A stretch of 64,000 nucleotides of DNA from Acetohalobium arabaticum DSM 5501 (lineage in GTDB: Bacteria > Bacillota > Halanaerobiia > Halobacteroidales > Acetohalobiaceae). The translations under genes and the position numbers were made by a program. This document shows, in pieces, positions 45,915 to 55,049 of this stretch; the stretch's first letter is position 1; each line of letters begins with the position of its first letter. The notes below the pieces were generated by a model that was not told where the DNA came from, ran no database searches, and worked only from the letters and a program-made list of their open reading frames with translations. Location of the stretch: positions 1,028,781-1,092,780 of the forward strand of contig NC_014378.1 in assembly GCF_000144695.1 (NCBI RefSeq), in the 5' to 3' direction.

Positions 45915-45989
45915 TTGAGCAACCAAAATAATTTAATTCATGCCAGAACATGTGTTTATAATGTTGGCTATCATAAGGAGGTGAACTAA
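45915..45989 (+). pseudogene. tnpA: tnpA (Y1 transposase) relic, 24 codons
   Basis: TTG start after AGAGGTGATAACA; the peptide SNQNNLIHARTCVYNVGYH is the N-terminus of IS200-type TnpA, joined at once to KEVN and a stop. The rest of tnpA, including the HUH and catalytic Tyr, has been deleted so that its first 20 codons now run straight into the tnpB ribosome site (AAGGAGGTG); its TAA touches the tnpB TTG. Confidence 0.75.
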
Positions 45990-47292
45990 TTGAAGTTAGC
46001 TAAATATTTTATTCATAAACCTAATCAAACCCAACAAATTGTATTAGGTTGTTTAGCTTATGCTAGTGCTAGGTTATATAATATCGGCAATTATCAACGT
46101 AAAAATTGGTCTAAAGATAGTGATAAAGAGTATCCTGATTGGTATAAACAAAAAAAGCAATTAAAAGAAAATTTTTGGTATAAAAATTTACCTTCTCAAA
46201 CAGCACAGGAAACACTTAAAATTTTAGCTGATAACTGGGATAGTTTTTATCAAAGTATGGAGGATTATCAAGATAATTCTGATAAATATAACGGTGAGCC
46301 TAATCCACCTAATTATAAACCTAAAGACAGCAAATTTAACTTCCGTTATCTCAATAATGGTTTTAAAATTATTGATGGTAAGTTAAGATTATCTATTCCT
46401 AAACAGTTAAAAAAGTATCTAAAAGAGGAATACTCTATTACCAACAAATTCTTATGGATAAGAGTGCCTAATGAGCTGTTATCCAGTAATAGAGATGTCC
46501 TTAACTCAACTACTAGAATTGAGTTTAAACCTTTAAGCGATGATACTTATAAGGTAATCTTAACTTATAAAGTAGATACTCCTACTATTAAAGAAGATAA
46601 CGGTAATTATTTAAGTATTGATCTAGGCATTAATAATCTAATGACTTGTTACAGTAATCAAAATCAGGAAAGCTTTATTATTGACGGTGGACAATATTTA
46701 GCTATTAATCGTTATTTTGATAAAAAAATCAAACATTATCAATCTATTTTGAATGGTCAAGGTAAAAAGACTTCTAAACGTATCCAACAATTATATAAAA
46801 AACGACGCAAACAGCTTTTTCATTTAATCCATAGTGCAACTAAAAAAGTAGTTGACTATTGTATTAAACATAATATATCTAGAGTAATCGTTGGTGATAT
46901 AAAAAATATTCGTGATGATGCTGACCTAGGTAAACAGAACAATCAAAAAACTCCATAAACTACCTTTTGATATTATTTATCATCAATTGGAGTATAAACT
47001 TAACTTACAGGGAATTACTTTAATTAAGAATAGTGAAAAATATACCAGTCAATGCAGCCCTTACAGTAAAAAAGTAACTAAAAAATATGCCGATAAGTCT
47101 AATCGTATTAAACGTGGATTATATGTAGACAAAAATAATAATCAAGCCTTTAATGCCGATAGTGTAGGTTCATTTAATATCTTACGCAAATACTTACAGC
47201 AGCGACGTAAAGGAAAAGATATTACTTTGCAGGTTAAAGGTTTATCAAATCCAGTTAAATATAGCTGGAATGATCATCAATTTGCAGCTTAA
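45990..47292 (+). pseudogene. tnpB: tnpB (RNA-guided nuclease, IS605 OrfB) with one frameshift
   Basis: The first frame (45990-46958) has the N-terminal helical part and RuvC-I site LSIDLGINNLMT; the second (from ~46951) gives LHKLPFDIIYH, the TSQCSPYSKKV segment and RuvC-III FNADSVGSFNILRK. They join if one A is removed from the A6 run 46945-46950, restoring NNQKLHKLPFD. The protein would be ~434 aa. It belongs to the subgroup without the classical four-Cys zinc finger. A sequencing error or slippage in the A run cannot be excluded. Confidence 0.82.
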
Positions 47293-47432
47293 AAGTAACT
47301 CCAAGTCCAGTATTAACTGGATAGGAGTAGTGGCGTTGGACACGTCGAATGGGTAACTTGCTTGATGTTACGGGTAACTCCCATAAAAGCAGGCGACCAT
47401 GAAGCTCGGTATTTCAATGCCGAGTAGTTCAC
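47293..47432 (+). ncRNA. IS605 right end / probable omegaRNA scaffold
   Basis: Between the tnpB stop and the element end lie nested stems (CTCGGTATT...AATGCCGAG and TTACGGGTAA-centred segments). In this family the right end encodes the omegaRNA whose guide is the flanking host DNA, here starting TTTGTATAAAATAG at 47433. Conservation with 26555-26665 supports a functional RNA fold. Confidence 0.6.
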
Positions 47433-47466
47433 TTTGTATAAAATAGATTTTTATTTGCTAGATAAT

Positions 47467-47504
47467 AAAAAAAGAGGTCGATCATAATGATCAACCTCTT
47501 TTTT
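47467..47504. terminator. Bidirectional terminator downstream of the ferritin gene
   Basis: AAAAAAAGAGGT...ACCTCTTTTTT with GATCAT/ATGATC pairing in the centre; T runs on both strands. Confidence 0.85.
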
Positions 47505-47514
47505 AGCTTAATAT

Positions 47515-48033
47515 TTATTCTTCTTGATCTGCATTGGCAGGATCGAAGGTTCTTTGGGCCAATTCTTGATCTAGCATAAAGATACCCTGTCCCTTTTCAC
47601 CTAAACGATCTATCTTCTTAATAATTCCTTCCATAGTATCCTCTTCTTCAACTTGTTCTTCAACAAACCAATCAAGGAAGTTAACTGTAGAATATTCGCT
47701 TTCTTCAGTAGCAATATCCATTAAATCATAGATTCTTTTTGTTACTTCCTGTTCATGCTCAAGAGCAGTTGTAAAGACATCTTTGAGAGAATCAAAATCA
47801 TTTTGCGGTTTTGAAATAGCATCAATTACTGCTCGTTCTCCTTTTTCATTAATAAAGTTATAGAATTTTTCTGCGTGGAATCGTTCTTCTTCAGCCTGTA
47901 CCCAGAAAAAATGGGCAAAGCCATCAAAATCCTGTTCAGCACAATAAGCTCCCATTGCTAGGTAATAATGGGCTGATAAGAATTCAAAATTCATTTGGTC
48001 ATTTAGGGCTTCTAATAATCTGTCTGATAACAT
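47515..48033 (-). CDS. Ferritin (non-haem, bacterial Ftn type)
   Basis: A 172-aa four-helix ferritin that stores iron and oxidises Fe2+. Ferroxidase residues: Glu in QMNFEFLSAHYYLAMG, the ExxH motif EEERFHAEKF, Glu in LEHEQEV, and the conserved NFLDWFVEEQVEEE. Minus-strand start has CCAAGGAGGC nearby. It sits head-to-head with the superoxide reductase-rubrerythrin operon, forming an oxidative-stress/iron cluster. Confidence 0.93.
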   Translation of the reverse strand: MLSDRLLEALNDQMNFEFLSAHYYLAMGAYCAEQDFDGFAHFFWVQAEEERFHAEKFYNFINEKGERAVIDAISKPQNDFDSLKDVFTTALEHEQEVTKRIYDLMDIATEESEYSTVNFLDWFVEEQVEEEDTMEGIIKKIDRLGEKGQGIFMLDQELAQRTFDPANADQEE

Positions 48034-48117
48034 TTTTTAGCCTCCTTGGAAATAAGTTTATAGCCTCATTATATTTTATAATTCCCCTTATGGTCAAATA
48101 AAATTCAAATTTAAAGC

Positions 48118-48146
48118 TTGACAGAGCAAAGATAATCTGATATATT
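48118..48146 (+). promoter_or_regulatory. Promoter of the superoxide reductase operon
   Basis: TTGACA, exactly 17 bp, TATATT. The ~130-nt leader contains no other feature I recognise. Confidence 0.75.
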
Positions 48147-48276
48147 ATAATTAGTAACTATTATTAATAGCTTAGTTGGTTTTAACTTTCTTGCATAAAG
48201 AATGCAGGAAAAAGTATGGATTAAAAGAATGTAGAAACTAGAAGATGGGAATTATACCTAGAGGAGTGATTAAATT

Positions 48277-48651
48277 ATGGAAGTTAGAGAAGTATTTAAG
48301 TGTGATATCTGTGGAAATGTTGTAGAACTGCTTCAGGCTGGAGCACCGGCTTTAGTCTGTTGTGGTGAAGATATGAAGAAGCTAGAGGCTCAAACTGAGG
48401 ATTCATCCGTTGAAAAGCATGTACCAGTAGTAGAAGAAACTGATGATGGAATAAAAATATTAATTGGCTCTACTCTACATCCTATGGAAGATGACCATTT
48501 AATTAGATTCATTGAAGTCTTGACTGAGGATAAAGTATTGAGAGCAGAATTTAAAGCAGGTGATGAACCGAAGGCAGTATTCAATGTTGACCAAGATGAA
48601 GTAATTGAAGTAAGAGAATTTTGTAACCTACATGGTTTATGGAAAGCATAA
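48277..48651 (+). CDS. Desulfoferrodoxin / superoxide reductase
   Basis: A 124-aa two-domain superoxide reductase. N-terminal rubredoxin-like centre I: CDICG and CCGEDM. Centre II Fe(His)4Cys: EKHVPVVE, TLHPMEDDHLIRFIE and CNLHGLW. It reduces superoxide to peroxide without making oxygen, taking electrons from rubredoxin. Rubrerythrin is encoded 27 bp downstream to remove the peroxide. Confidence 0.94.
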   Translation: MEVREVFKCDICGNVVELLQAGAPALVCCGEDMKKLEAQTEDSSVEKHVPVVEETDDGIKILIGSTLHPMEDDHLIRFIEVLTEDKVLRAEFKAGDEPKAVFNVDQDEVIEVREFCNLHGLWKA

Positions 48652-48678
48652 ACTAAACTCAGAAAGGGGATTTTATTT

Positions 48679-49254
48679 ATGTCAGAATTAAAAGGAACAG
48701 AAACAGAAAAGAATCTATTAAAATCATTTGCAGGTGAGTCTCAAGCACGAAATAGGTATGATTACTTTGCTTCGCAAGCAAAGAAAGAAGGCTATAATCA
48801 AATATCTAATATTTTCAAAGAGACTGCTCGCAATGAGAAAGAACATGCTAAAAGAGTCTTTAAATTTCTAAAAGGCGGTGAAGTTGAAGTTACAGCTGCT
48901 TTTCCAGCTGGTGTAATTGGTACTACAGTTGAGAATTTAGAAGCAGCAGCTGCTGGAGAGAATCATGAGCATACCAGTATGTATCCTGAATTTGCTGAAG
49001 TAGCTGAAGAAGAAGGTTTTACAGAGATTGCAAAGGTCTTTAGAGAAATTGCAGAAGCAGAAGAAGCTCATGAAGAGAGATTTTTAGCTTTATTGAATAA
49101 TATAAAGAATGATAGAGTCTTTAAGCGAGAAGAAGAGGTGCGTTGGAAGTGTGGTAATTGTGGATATGTCCATGATGGAAAGGAAGCACCAGAAGTTTGT
49201 CCCGCTTGTGCTCATCCACAGTCTTATTTCGAATTAAAGGAAGAAAATTATTAA
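48679..49254 (+). CDS. Rubrerythrin
   Basis: A 191-aa rubrerythrin: peroxide reductase of anaerobes. Diiron four-helix domain with [21 protein letters not shown] and [10 protein letters not shown], followed by a C-terminal rubredoxin domain [10 protein letters not shown]...CPACAHPQ. Same operon as superoxide reductase; AAAGGGG ribosome site. Confidence 0.95.
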   Translation: MSELKGTETEKNLLKSFAGESQARNRYDYFASQAKKEGYNQISNIFKETARNEKEHAKRVFKFLKGGEVEVTAAFPAGVIGTTVENLEAAAAGENHEHTSMYPEFAEVAEEEGFTEIAKVFREIAEAEEAHEERFLALLNNIKNDRVFKREEEVRWKCGNCGYVHDGKEAPEVCPACAHPQSYFELKEENY

Positions 49255-49264
49255 TCAGTTTGTT

Positions 49265-49302
49265 AAAGCCTATTCGGATTGTAACCCGAATAGGCTTTTT
49301 TA
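49265..49302 (+). terminator. Terminator after rubrerythrin
   Basis: AAAGCCTATTCGG and CCGAATAGGCTTT form a perfect 13-bp stem, then T run. Confidence 0.9.
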
Positions 49303-49394
49303 AGTTTCTAAAATCTTTTTCTGACTTAAAACAGGTAATTAATTATTCCATGTTTAATTATTATAGTGTAGCAAGTATAGTTAAGGGGGCTATC

Positions 49395-51977
49395 ATGTTG
49401 AAAAAGAAGCTGCAGTTAATTATATTACTTTCAGTTATTACTACATTGGCACTAAATTTTACTGTCTATGCTGATAATGATTATAATTCACTTCTGTTTG
49501 AAGGTGTAAAGACGAATAAATTGTCGAAAGTTAAAGAGGCGTTAGAGAATGGAGCCAATATTTCAGCTAGGAATGATAAAGGAGAAACGCCATTAAAGTT
49601 AGCAGTTGCTCAGGGATATTTTGGGCTAGTAGAATTTTTACATAAGGAAAAAAAGGCTAAAGTTAATACTAAAGATAATAACGACATAACTCCTTTAATG
49701 GAGGCTGCTTTTGATGGTAACTTAAAGTTAATGAAGTATTTGGTAGCTGAAGGAGCAGAGCTTGAAGCTAAAGATAAAGACGGATGGACAGCATTGAAGT
49801 ATGGAATCAACCAGGGACATATAGAGACAATAGATTATCTATTAAATGCTGGAGCTGAGATAAATACTAAAGATAAAAGAGGGCGGACAGCTTTAATGAC
49901 AGCTGTAGATTATGGAAAATTAGAGGTAGTTAGATATTTAACAAGAGAGTATTTAGTCAGACTATCAGCTATTAATGTTCAGGATGAGCGTGGCTGGACT
50001 CCTTTAATGATAGCAGCTTATAGAGGAGATTTAGAGGCGGCTCGATATTTAGTAGAGGCAGGAGCCTATCTAAACACTCAGAATAAAAATGGCTGGACTC
50101 CGTTGATGAAAGCGGCTTATGAAGGCCACACTCAGGTAGCGAATTACTTAATAAAAGCAGGAGCAGATATTGATGCACAGAATCAAGAAGGCTGGACACC
50201 TCTGATGGAAGCAGCCTATAAAGGGCACATACAGATAGTAAAGAAACTAGTACAATCAGGTAGCTACATTGATGCTAAGAACAGTAACGGCTGGACTTCT
50301 TTAATGGTGGCAGCAAATGAAGGATACCTTGAAGTAGTAGACTATTTAGTAAGTCAAGAAGCAGATATTGAAGCTGAAAATAAGAATGGCTGGACTCCGC
50401 TGATGAAGGCGGCTTATGAAGGCCACATTCAAGTAGTAGATTACTTAATAGAAGCAGGAGCAGATATTGATGCACAGAATAAGAACGGCTGGACTTCGTT
50501 GATGTCAGCTATATATAATGGTGAAGTTGAGCCAGTTAAATTACTAATTCAACAGGAAGCTGACTTGGGGGGTAGAGATAAAAGAGGCTATACAGCTTTG
50601 AGAATGGCTGTTTTAAATGGCAGATTACAAATGGTTAAGATTTTAGTAGAAGCAGGTATTGATATTGGTATTAGAGATTACAGCGGCTGGCCTCTTTTAA
50701 AGTCTGCTGTTATGAAAGAAAATTATGAAGTAGCCGATTATTTATTGGTTTCAGGAGCAGATATTGATGCTGAAAACAAAGAGGGCTGGACAACATTACA
50801 TCTGGCTGTAGCTAAAGGGAGGTTAGAACCAGTAAAGTATCTAGTTAAGAATGGAGCCAATATTAAAGCTCAAAATAAAGCCGGCCAGACACCGCTGCAT
50901 TTGGCAGCAGAGGAAGGGAAAATAGATGTCTTAGATTACTTACTTACTAAAGATGTAAGTATTGATCTTAGAAATAATAGAGGTAGAACAGCTTTATTTA
51001 CTGCTGTAGATGAGAATAATCAGAAAATAGTAAAGTTCCTTTTGGGGCAAGGAGCAGATATAGAAGCCAGAACAGATCAAGGTAGAACTCCATTGATATT
51101 TGCTGCTTCTAGCGGCAGATTGGAGATAGTTAAGTACTTAGTAGATCAGGGAGCAGATTTAAACGCCGCAGATAACCGAAACTGGACGCCGCTTATGGCA
51201 GCTGCAGCTGAGGAAAGATTGAGGATAGTTGAGTATTTGATTTCAGAACAGAATATAAAACTGCAGGGTCCTAAGGGAGAAGAACTTCTCAGATTAGCAG
51301 CTCGCAGGGGCGAATTATCAGTAATAAAGTATTTAGTAAATAGAGAGGTAGAAATTACTAGGCAGGATCAGAAAGGCCGAAGCCCATTGATGCTGGCAGC
51401 CCAGAAGGGGTATTTGTCGGTGGTTGATTATCTGTTAGAGCGAGGAGCTGATTTGGAAGTCAGAAGCAAGAATGGCTATACCCCGCTGATGTTGGCCGCT
51501 TCTGGTGGAAATCTTAAAGTAGTGAAGTATCTATTGGACCAGGGAGCTGAGATTACAGTCAGAGGTAAGGGAAATGAAACTCCATTGATGCTTGCTTCCT
51601 ATGGAGGCAGTATGGAGATAGTTGAGTTTTTAATCGATCAGGGAGCAGAGATTAAAGCCAGAGATGAAAGCGGTTGGTCTGCTTTGATGTTTGCTGCTTA
51701 TAATGGTAAGACAGAGATAATAGAATACTTAGTAGATAAAGGAGCCCGGATTGGGATAAAGGATGATAACGGTTGGACTCCCTTGATAGCTGCTGCCTAT
51801 AACGGCTATCTTAAAACAGTAAAGTACTTAATAGAAGCAGGAGCAGATATTAAAGCGAAGACTGATAACTCTTTAACTGTTTATGAAATGGCAGTAGCCC
51901 AGGAACATTTTGAAATTTTAGGATTTTTAAAAGAAGTAATAGAGGATAGAAACCAGAAAAATTATTTTAATCTGTAA
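49395..51977 (+). CDS. Secreted ankyrin-repeat protein
   Basis: 860 aa: an N-terminal signal peptide (KKKLQLIILLSVITTLALNF, with a likely cut after VYA) followed by about 24 consecutive ~33-residue ankyrin repeats (for example GWTPLMKAAYEGHTQVANYL and ADIDAQN at each turn). No catalytic domain is seen; repeats run to the C-terminus. A longer frame extends back to 49197 over the rubrerythrin gene and its terminator, which is not credible; ATG 49395 follows AAGGGGGC. Such proteins bind other proteins, here outside the cytoplasm. The repeats are near-identical in places (for example 50080-50180 and 50380-50480), indicating recent internal duplication. Confidence 0.87.
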   Translation: MLKKKLQLIILLSVITTLALNFTVYADNDYNSLLFEGVKTNKLSKVKEALENGANISARNDKGETPLKLAVAQGYFGLVEFLHKEKKAKVNTKDNNDITPLMEAAFDGNLKLMKYLVAEGAELEAKDKDGWTALKYGINQGHIETIDYLLNAGAEINTKDKRGRTALMTAVDYGKLEVVRYLTREYLVRLSAINVQDERGWTPLMIAAYRGDLEAARYLVEAGAYLNTQNKNGWTPLMKAAYEGHTQVANYLIKAGADIDAQNQEGWTPLMEAAYKGHIQIVKKLVQSGSYIDAKNSNGWTSLMVAANEGYLEVVDYLVSQEADIEAENKNGWTPLMKAAYEGHIQVVDYLIEAGADIDAQNKNGWTSLMSAIYNGEVEPVKLLIQQEADLGGRDKRGYTALRMAVLNGRLQMVKILVEAGIDIGIRDYSGWPLLKSAVMKENYEVADYLLVSGADIDAENKEGWTTLHLAVAKGRLEPVKYLVKNGANIKAQNKAGQTPLHLAAEEGKIDVLDYLLTKDVSIDLRNNRGRTALFTAVDENNQKIVKFLLGQGADIEARTDQGRTPLIFAASSGRLEIVKYLVDQGADLNAADNRNWTPLMAAAAEERLRIVEYLISEQNIKLQGPKGEELLRLAARRGELSVIKYLVNREVEITRQDQKGRSPLMLAAQKGYLSVVDYLLERGADLEVRSKNGYTPLMLAASGGNLKVVKYLLDQGAEITVRGKGNETPLMLASYGGSMEIVEFLIDQGAEIKARDESGWSALMFAAYNGKTEIIEYLVDKGARIGIKDDNGWTPLIAAAYNGYLKTVKYLIEAGADIKAKTDNSLTVYEMAVAQEHFEILGFLKEVIEDRNQKNYFNL

Positions 51978-51982
51978 ATAAT

Positions 51983-52987
51983 CTATTCTTCGATCTTTCC
52001 TTCATAAAACAGCTCCAAAAAAATCTTCCCTAATTCAGGATCGAATTGGGTTCCTAGGTTTTCTTTGATTTCACGGACAGCCTCTTTAGGATTCATTGGA
52101 GAACGGTACGGACGATTTGAAGTCATAGCATCATAACTGTCGGCAATGGAAACAATTCTAGAGCCCAGCGGAATCTCTTTTTGCTTAAGACCATCGGGAT
52201 ATCCGGTACCGTCATATCTTTCATGGTGGTGTCTTACCATTTTAGTAATTGGTTTAAATCTTTCGATTGGAGAAAGGATTTCTTCGCTCATAATTGGATG
52301 CTGTTTGATATGGTTAAATTCACTATCACTTAGACTACTTGATTTATTCAGAATAGTTTCCTGAGTACCTACTTTTCCGATATCATGTAACTTGCCGGCC
52401 AGTTTTATTTTGTCAATTTCAGTGGAGACATCATGTTTATGTTCAGCTAATTTAGTAGCAATTTCACAGACGCGCAGGGAGTGGCCTTTAGTATAGGAGT
52501 CTTTGGCTTCTAGAGTTTTAACTAAACTAGTCATTGAGGATATAAAGAGATCCTGCAGCTGTTCATTTAAGGTATCCACCTGTTTCTCTAATTTATGTAG
52601 TGATTTAGCTTTTTCCTCTTCAAACTTAATCTGAGAAGTTTTATCACTTAAAATTTGCATGGTTCCGATATAATCATTATTTTCATTTTCTAAAAGTTTA
52701 TAAGTAGTATTAAGGTATTCTTGGTTATCTTGATTAGCAATTATGGTAGTAAATTGGTTTACATTTTTTTGTTGTAATGAATTCATAATCTGCTTGATTT
52801 TGTTTTGGGTATCATCAGGATGGACTGAAGTTATATCTTTGCCTATTAATTCTGTCTGGGAGATATTTTTGATCTTTTTAGCTTCTTCGTTAGCAAAAAT
52901 AATTTTATTATTGTCATTAGTGATTATTATACCTTTTGAAATCTGTTTTAATGCTGTTTTAAATAATTTATGATTATCTTCTGCCAT
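51983..52987 (-). CDS. PAS-HD-GYP signalling protein
   Basis: 334 aa: PAS domain (~5-120), a short coiled coil (~120-145), and a C-terminal HD-GYP phosphodiesterase domain with HSLRVCEIATKLAEH, GKLHDIGKVGT, HHERYDGTGYPDGL and the GYP signature. HD-GYP domains hydrolyse cyclic di-GMP or related dinucleotides. No membrane segment is seen, so it should be cytosolic. Convergent with the ankyrin gene. Confidence 0.9.
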   Translation of the reverse strand: MAEDNHKLFKTALKQISKGIIITNDNNKIIFANEEAKKIKNISQTELIGKDITSVHPDDTQNKIKQIMNSLQQKNVNQFTTIIANQDNQEYLNTTYKLLENENNDYIGTMQILSDKTSQIKFEEEKAKSLHKLEKQVDTLNEQLQDLFISSMTSLVKTLEAKDSYTKGHSLRVCEIATKLAEHKHDVSTEIDKIKLAGKLHDIGKVGTQETILNKSSSLSDSEFNHIKQHPIMSEEILSPIERFKPITKMVRHHHERYDGTGYPDGLKQKEIPLGSRIVSIADSYDAMTSNRPYRSPMNPKEAVREIKENLGTQFDPELGKIFLELFYEGKIEE

Positions 52988-53247
52988 GAAAAGTCACTCC
53001 TTTGAATTTGAATTAAAAGGATGATTACTGCATTATACTATTAATTTAACTATTTCTTGATTAATCATTGGTATCCTGCCCAGATAAATGAAAAATTGCG
53101 TAAATTTGAGGAAAAGACTTGAATTTTTCTTTTATTTCCTAATAAAGAAGGAGAATTTTTGGTAGATTCTTAAACTAATATAAATATGAGGTTTTTAGCT
53201 TACAGATAATATAATGGTAATTTATTTTATACTTAGAGGTGATTTAG

Positions 53248-54036
53248 ATGGGGGAGGAGAGACCAACAGTAGGCTTAGCATTAGGAGCAGGTGCTGCTAA
53301 AGGAATTGCTCATATTGGTGTATTGCAGGTATTAAAAGAAGCAGATATTAATATAGATTACTTAGCAGGTACTAGTATAGGAAGTATGATAGGGGGATTT
53401 TATGCTGCTGGTCTGGATCTTAAATGGATAGAGAGAATAGCTTATCAGATTAACTGGGATCTATTAACAGATTTTACAGTGCCGCGCCAGGGGTTAATAG
53501 CAGGAAAGAAAGTTAAAGCTTTTGTTCAGTTGCTAACTAAAAGTAAAAGATTTTCGGATTTAGATATTCCTTTTGCAGCAGTAGCAACTGATATTGAAAA
53601 GGGAGAAGAAGTTATTTTACAGGATGGATTAGTAGCTGATGCTATTCGAGCCAGTACTTCAATTCCTGGAGTCTATGTTCCATATCGAATTGATAATAGA
53701 TTATTAGTTGATGGAGCAATTTTGAATCGGATTCCTGTTAATGTAGTCCAGAATTTAGGAGCAGATGTCATTATTGGAGTTGATGTCGGCTTTGATTTTC
53801 AGGAAAATAAGGTAAATAATATCTTTGATGTTATTTTAACATCTATAAGAATTATGGAACAGGAAGTATTTGATAAGAGGATTATAGAAGCAGATGTTTT
53901 AATTAGGCCTGAAGTAGGATATATTGCTCCACAGGATTTAGACCGAGCCGAAGAAGCTGTAGCAGCAGGAATTGAGGCAGCCCAAAAGGCATTACCTCAA
54001 ATTAAAGAGTCAATTGAAAGGTGGGAAGAGCAATGA
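53248..54036 (+). CDS. Patatin-like phospholipase family protein (RssA-like)
   Basis: A 262-aa patatin/RssA hydrolase. Oxyanion-hole region LALGAGAAKGIAHIGVL, nucleophile Ser43 in GTSIGSMIG, and the catalytic Asp155 in VDGAILNRIP. Probable membrane-associated lipid acyl hydrolase. It overlaps the next gene by 4 bp (ATGA), a pairing with YlbL-type proteases seen in other Firmicutes. Confidence 0.9.
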   Translation: MGEERPTVGLALGAGAAKGIAHIGVLQVLKEADINIDYLAGTSIGSMIGGFYAAGLDLKWIERIAYQINWDLLTDFTVPRQGLIAGKKVKAFVQLLTKSKRFSDLDIPFAAVATDIEKGEEVILQDGLVADAIRASTSIPGVYVPYRIDNRLLVDGAILNRIPVNVVQNLGADVIIGVDVGFDFQENKVNNIFDVILTSIRIMEQEVFDKRIIEADVLIRPEVGYIAPQDLDRAEEAVAAGIEAAQKALPQIKESIERWEEQ

Positions 54037-55049
54037 TTAATTTTAGGAGTAAAAGAGTAAAACGTGTTTTAACTGTTAGTTTAATTATTTTAGTAGCAGT
54101 TGTCCTTTCAGCAGTCTGGCCTACAGATTATTATTTAGAATCTCCAGGAGTAGCTAAAGATTTATCTCCGTTGATAGAAGTAGAGAATGGTTATGCTCAG
54201 AATATAGAAGGCCAGTTTAGATTGACAGCTGTTTCACTGGAACCGGCTAGTCTGCTTGAATATTACTATATATCTTTTTTTGGAGCTGATGGAGTTACCT
54301 TAACACCTCTTAAGCGTCAGCTGCCTTCGGGTGTAGATCCTGAGGAATACTTTGAGATGATGCAGGAGGTTATGAAAGAAAGCCAGCTTAAGGCTCAGGC
54401 TGTAGCACTGCGTCAAGCAGGTTATGAACCTACAGTTACAGGAAAAGGAGCTAAGATTGTTGAGATATTAGAAGAAAGTAATGCTCGGGGGAAGTTAAAG
54501 CAGGATGATATAATTATTAAAGTAGATGATAAACAGGTTAATCTACTAACAGAAGTGGTTGATGAAATTAGAGCTAGAGAAATAGGGGAAGTAGTAAAGG
54601 TGACAGTTAAACGGGGCGAAAAAGAAATAGATTATAAGATCAAGACTAAGGAATTAGAAGAAACTCCAGGCCAGGCATCATTAGGAGTTTTAATTTCTTC
54701 TTATCAACGGTCATATGATTTTCCAGTTGAGATTAAGGTTGATGCGGGAGAGATCGGAGGGCCTTCAGCAGGCATGATGTTTACTCTGGAGATACTAAAC
54801 CAGTTAACTGCGGCTGATTTAACCCACGGTTATGATATAGCTGGTACTGGAACGATCACCCTGGATGGTAAAGTAGGTGAAATTAGCGGTATCAAGCAGA
54901 AGATTTTAGCTGCAGAAAAAGAAGGAGTGGATATCTTTTTGGCCCCGGATAAGAATTATGAAGCAGCTAAAGAGACTGCTACTGAAGTAAAGGTTGTAGC
55001 TATTGAAGATATTCAAGCAGCAGTTCAATTTCTTAATTCTCTAGAATAA
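54033..55049 (+). CDS. PDZ/Lon-like membrane-anchored serine protease (YlbL/SepM family)
   Basis: 338 aa: one N-terminal membrane helix (VLTVSLIILVAVVLSAVW), an extracytoplasmic region, a PDZ domain (~120-205, RGKLKQDDIIIKVDDKQV), and a Lon-type protease domain with catalytic Ser245 (GGPSAGMMFT) and Lys288 or Lys290 (SGIKQKILAA). The start is ATG 54033, overlapping the patatin stop. It converges with tmcAL, overlapping it by 17 bp. Confidence 0.9.
   Translation: MINFRSKRVKRVLTVSLIILVAVVLSAVWPTDYYLESPGVAKDLSPLIEVENGYAQNIEGQFRLTAVSLEPASLLEYYYISFFGADGVTLTPLKRQLPSGVDPEEYFEMMQEVMKESQLKAQAVALRQAGYEPTVTGKGAKIVEILEESNARGKLKQDDIIIKVDDKQVNLLTEVVDEIRAREIGEVVKVTVKRGEKEIDYKIKTKELEETPGQASLGVLISSYQRSYDFPVEIKVDAGEIGGPSAGMMFTLEILNQLTAADLTHGYDIAGTGTITLDGKVGEISGIKQKILAAEKEGVDIFLAPDKNYEAAKETATEVKVVAIEDIQAAVQFLNSLE

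Larger units (their letters stand above)
45745..47432 (+). mobile_element. Decayed IS200/IS605-family element
   Basis: Contains a promoter, a relic of the tnpA start, a frameshifted tnpB and a structured right end that stops at AGTTCAC (47432). A subterminal CACCC...GGGTG hairpin at ~45755-45775 suggests the left end lies near 45745, but the exact base is uncertain. The right 110 bp are shared with the remnant at 26555. Confidence 0.78.

Noticed and set aside
49197-49394. Ankyrin protein starting at 49197 inside the rubrerythrin gene
   Set aside because: It would translate a terminator in the wrong frame; a signal peptide and ribosome site mark ATG 49395.
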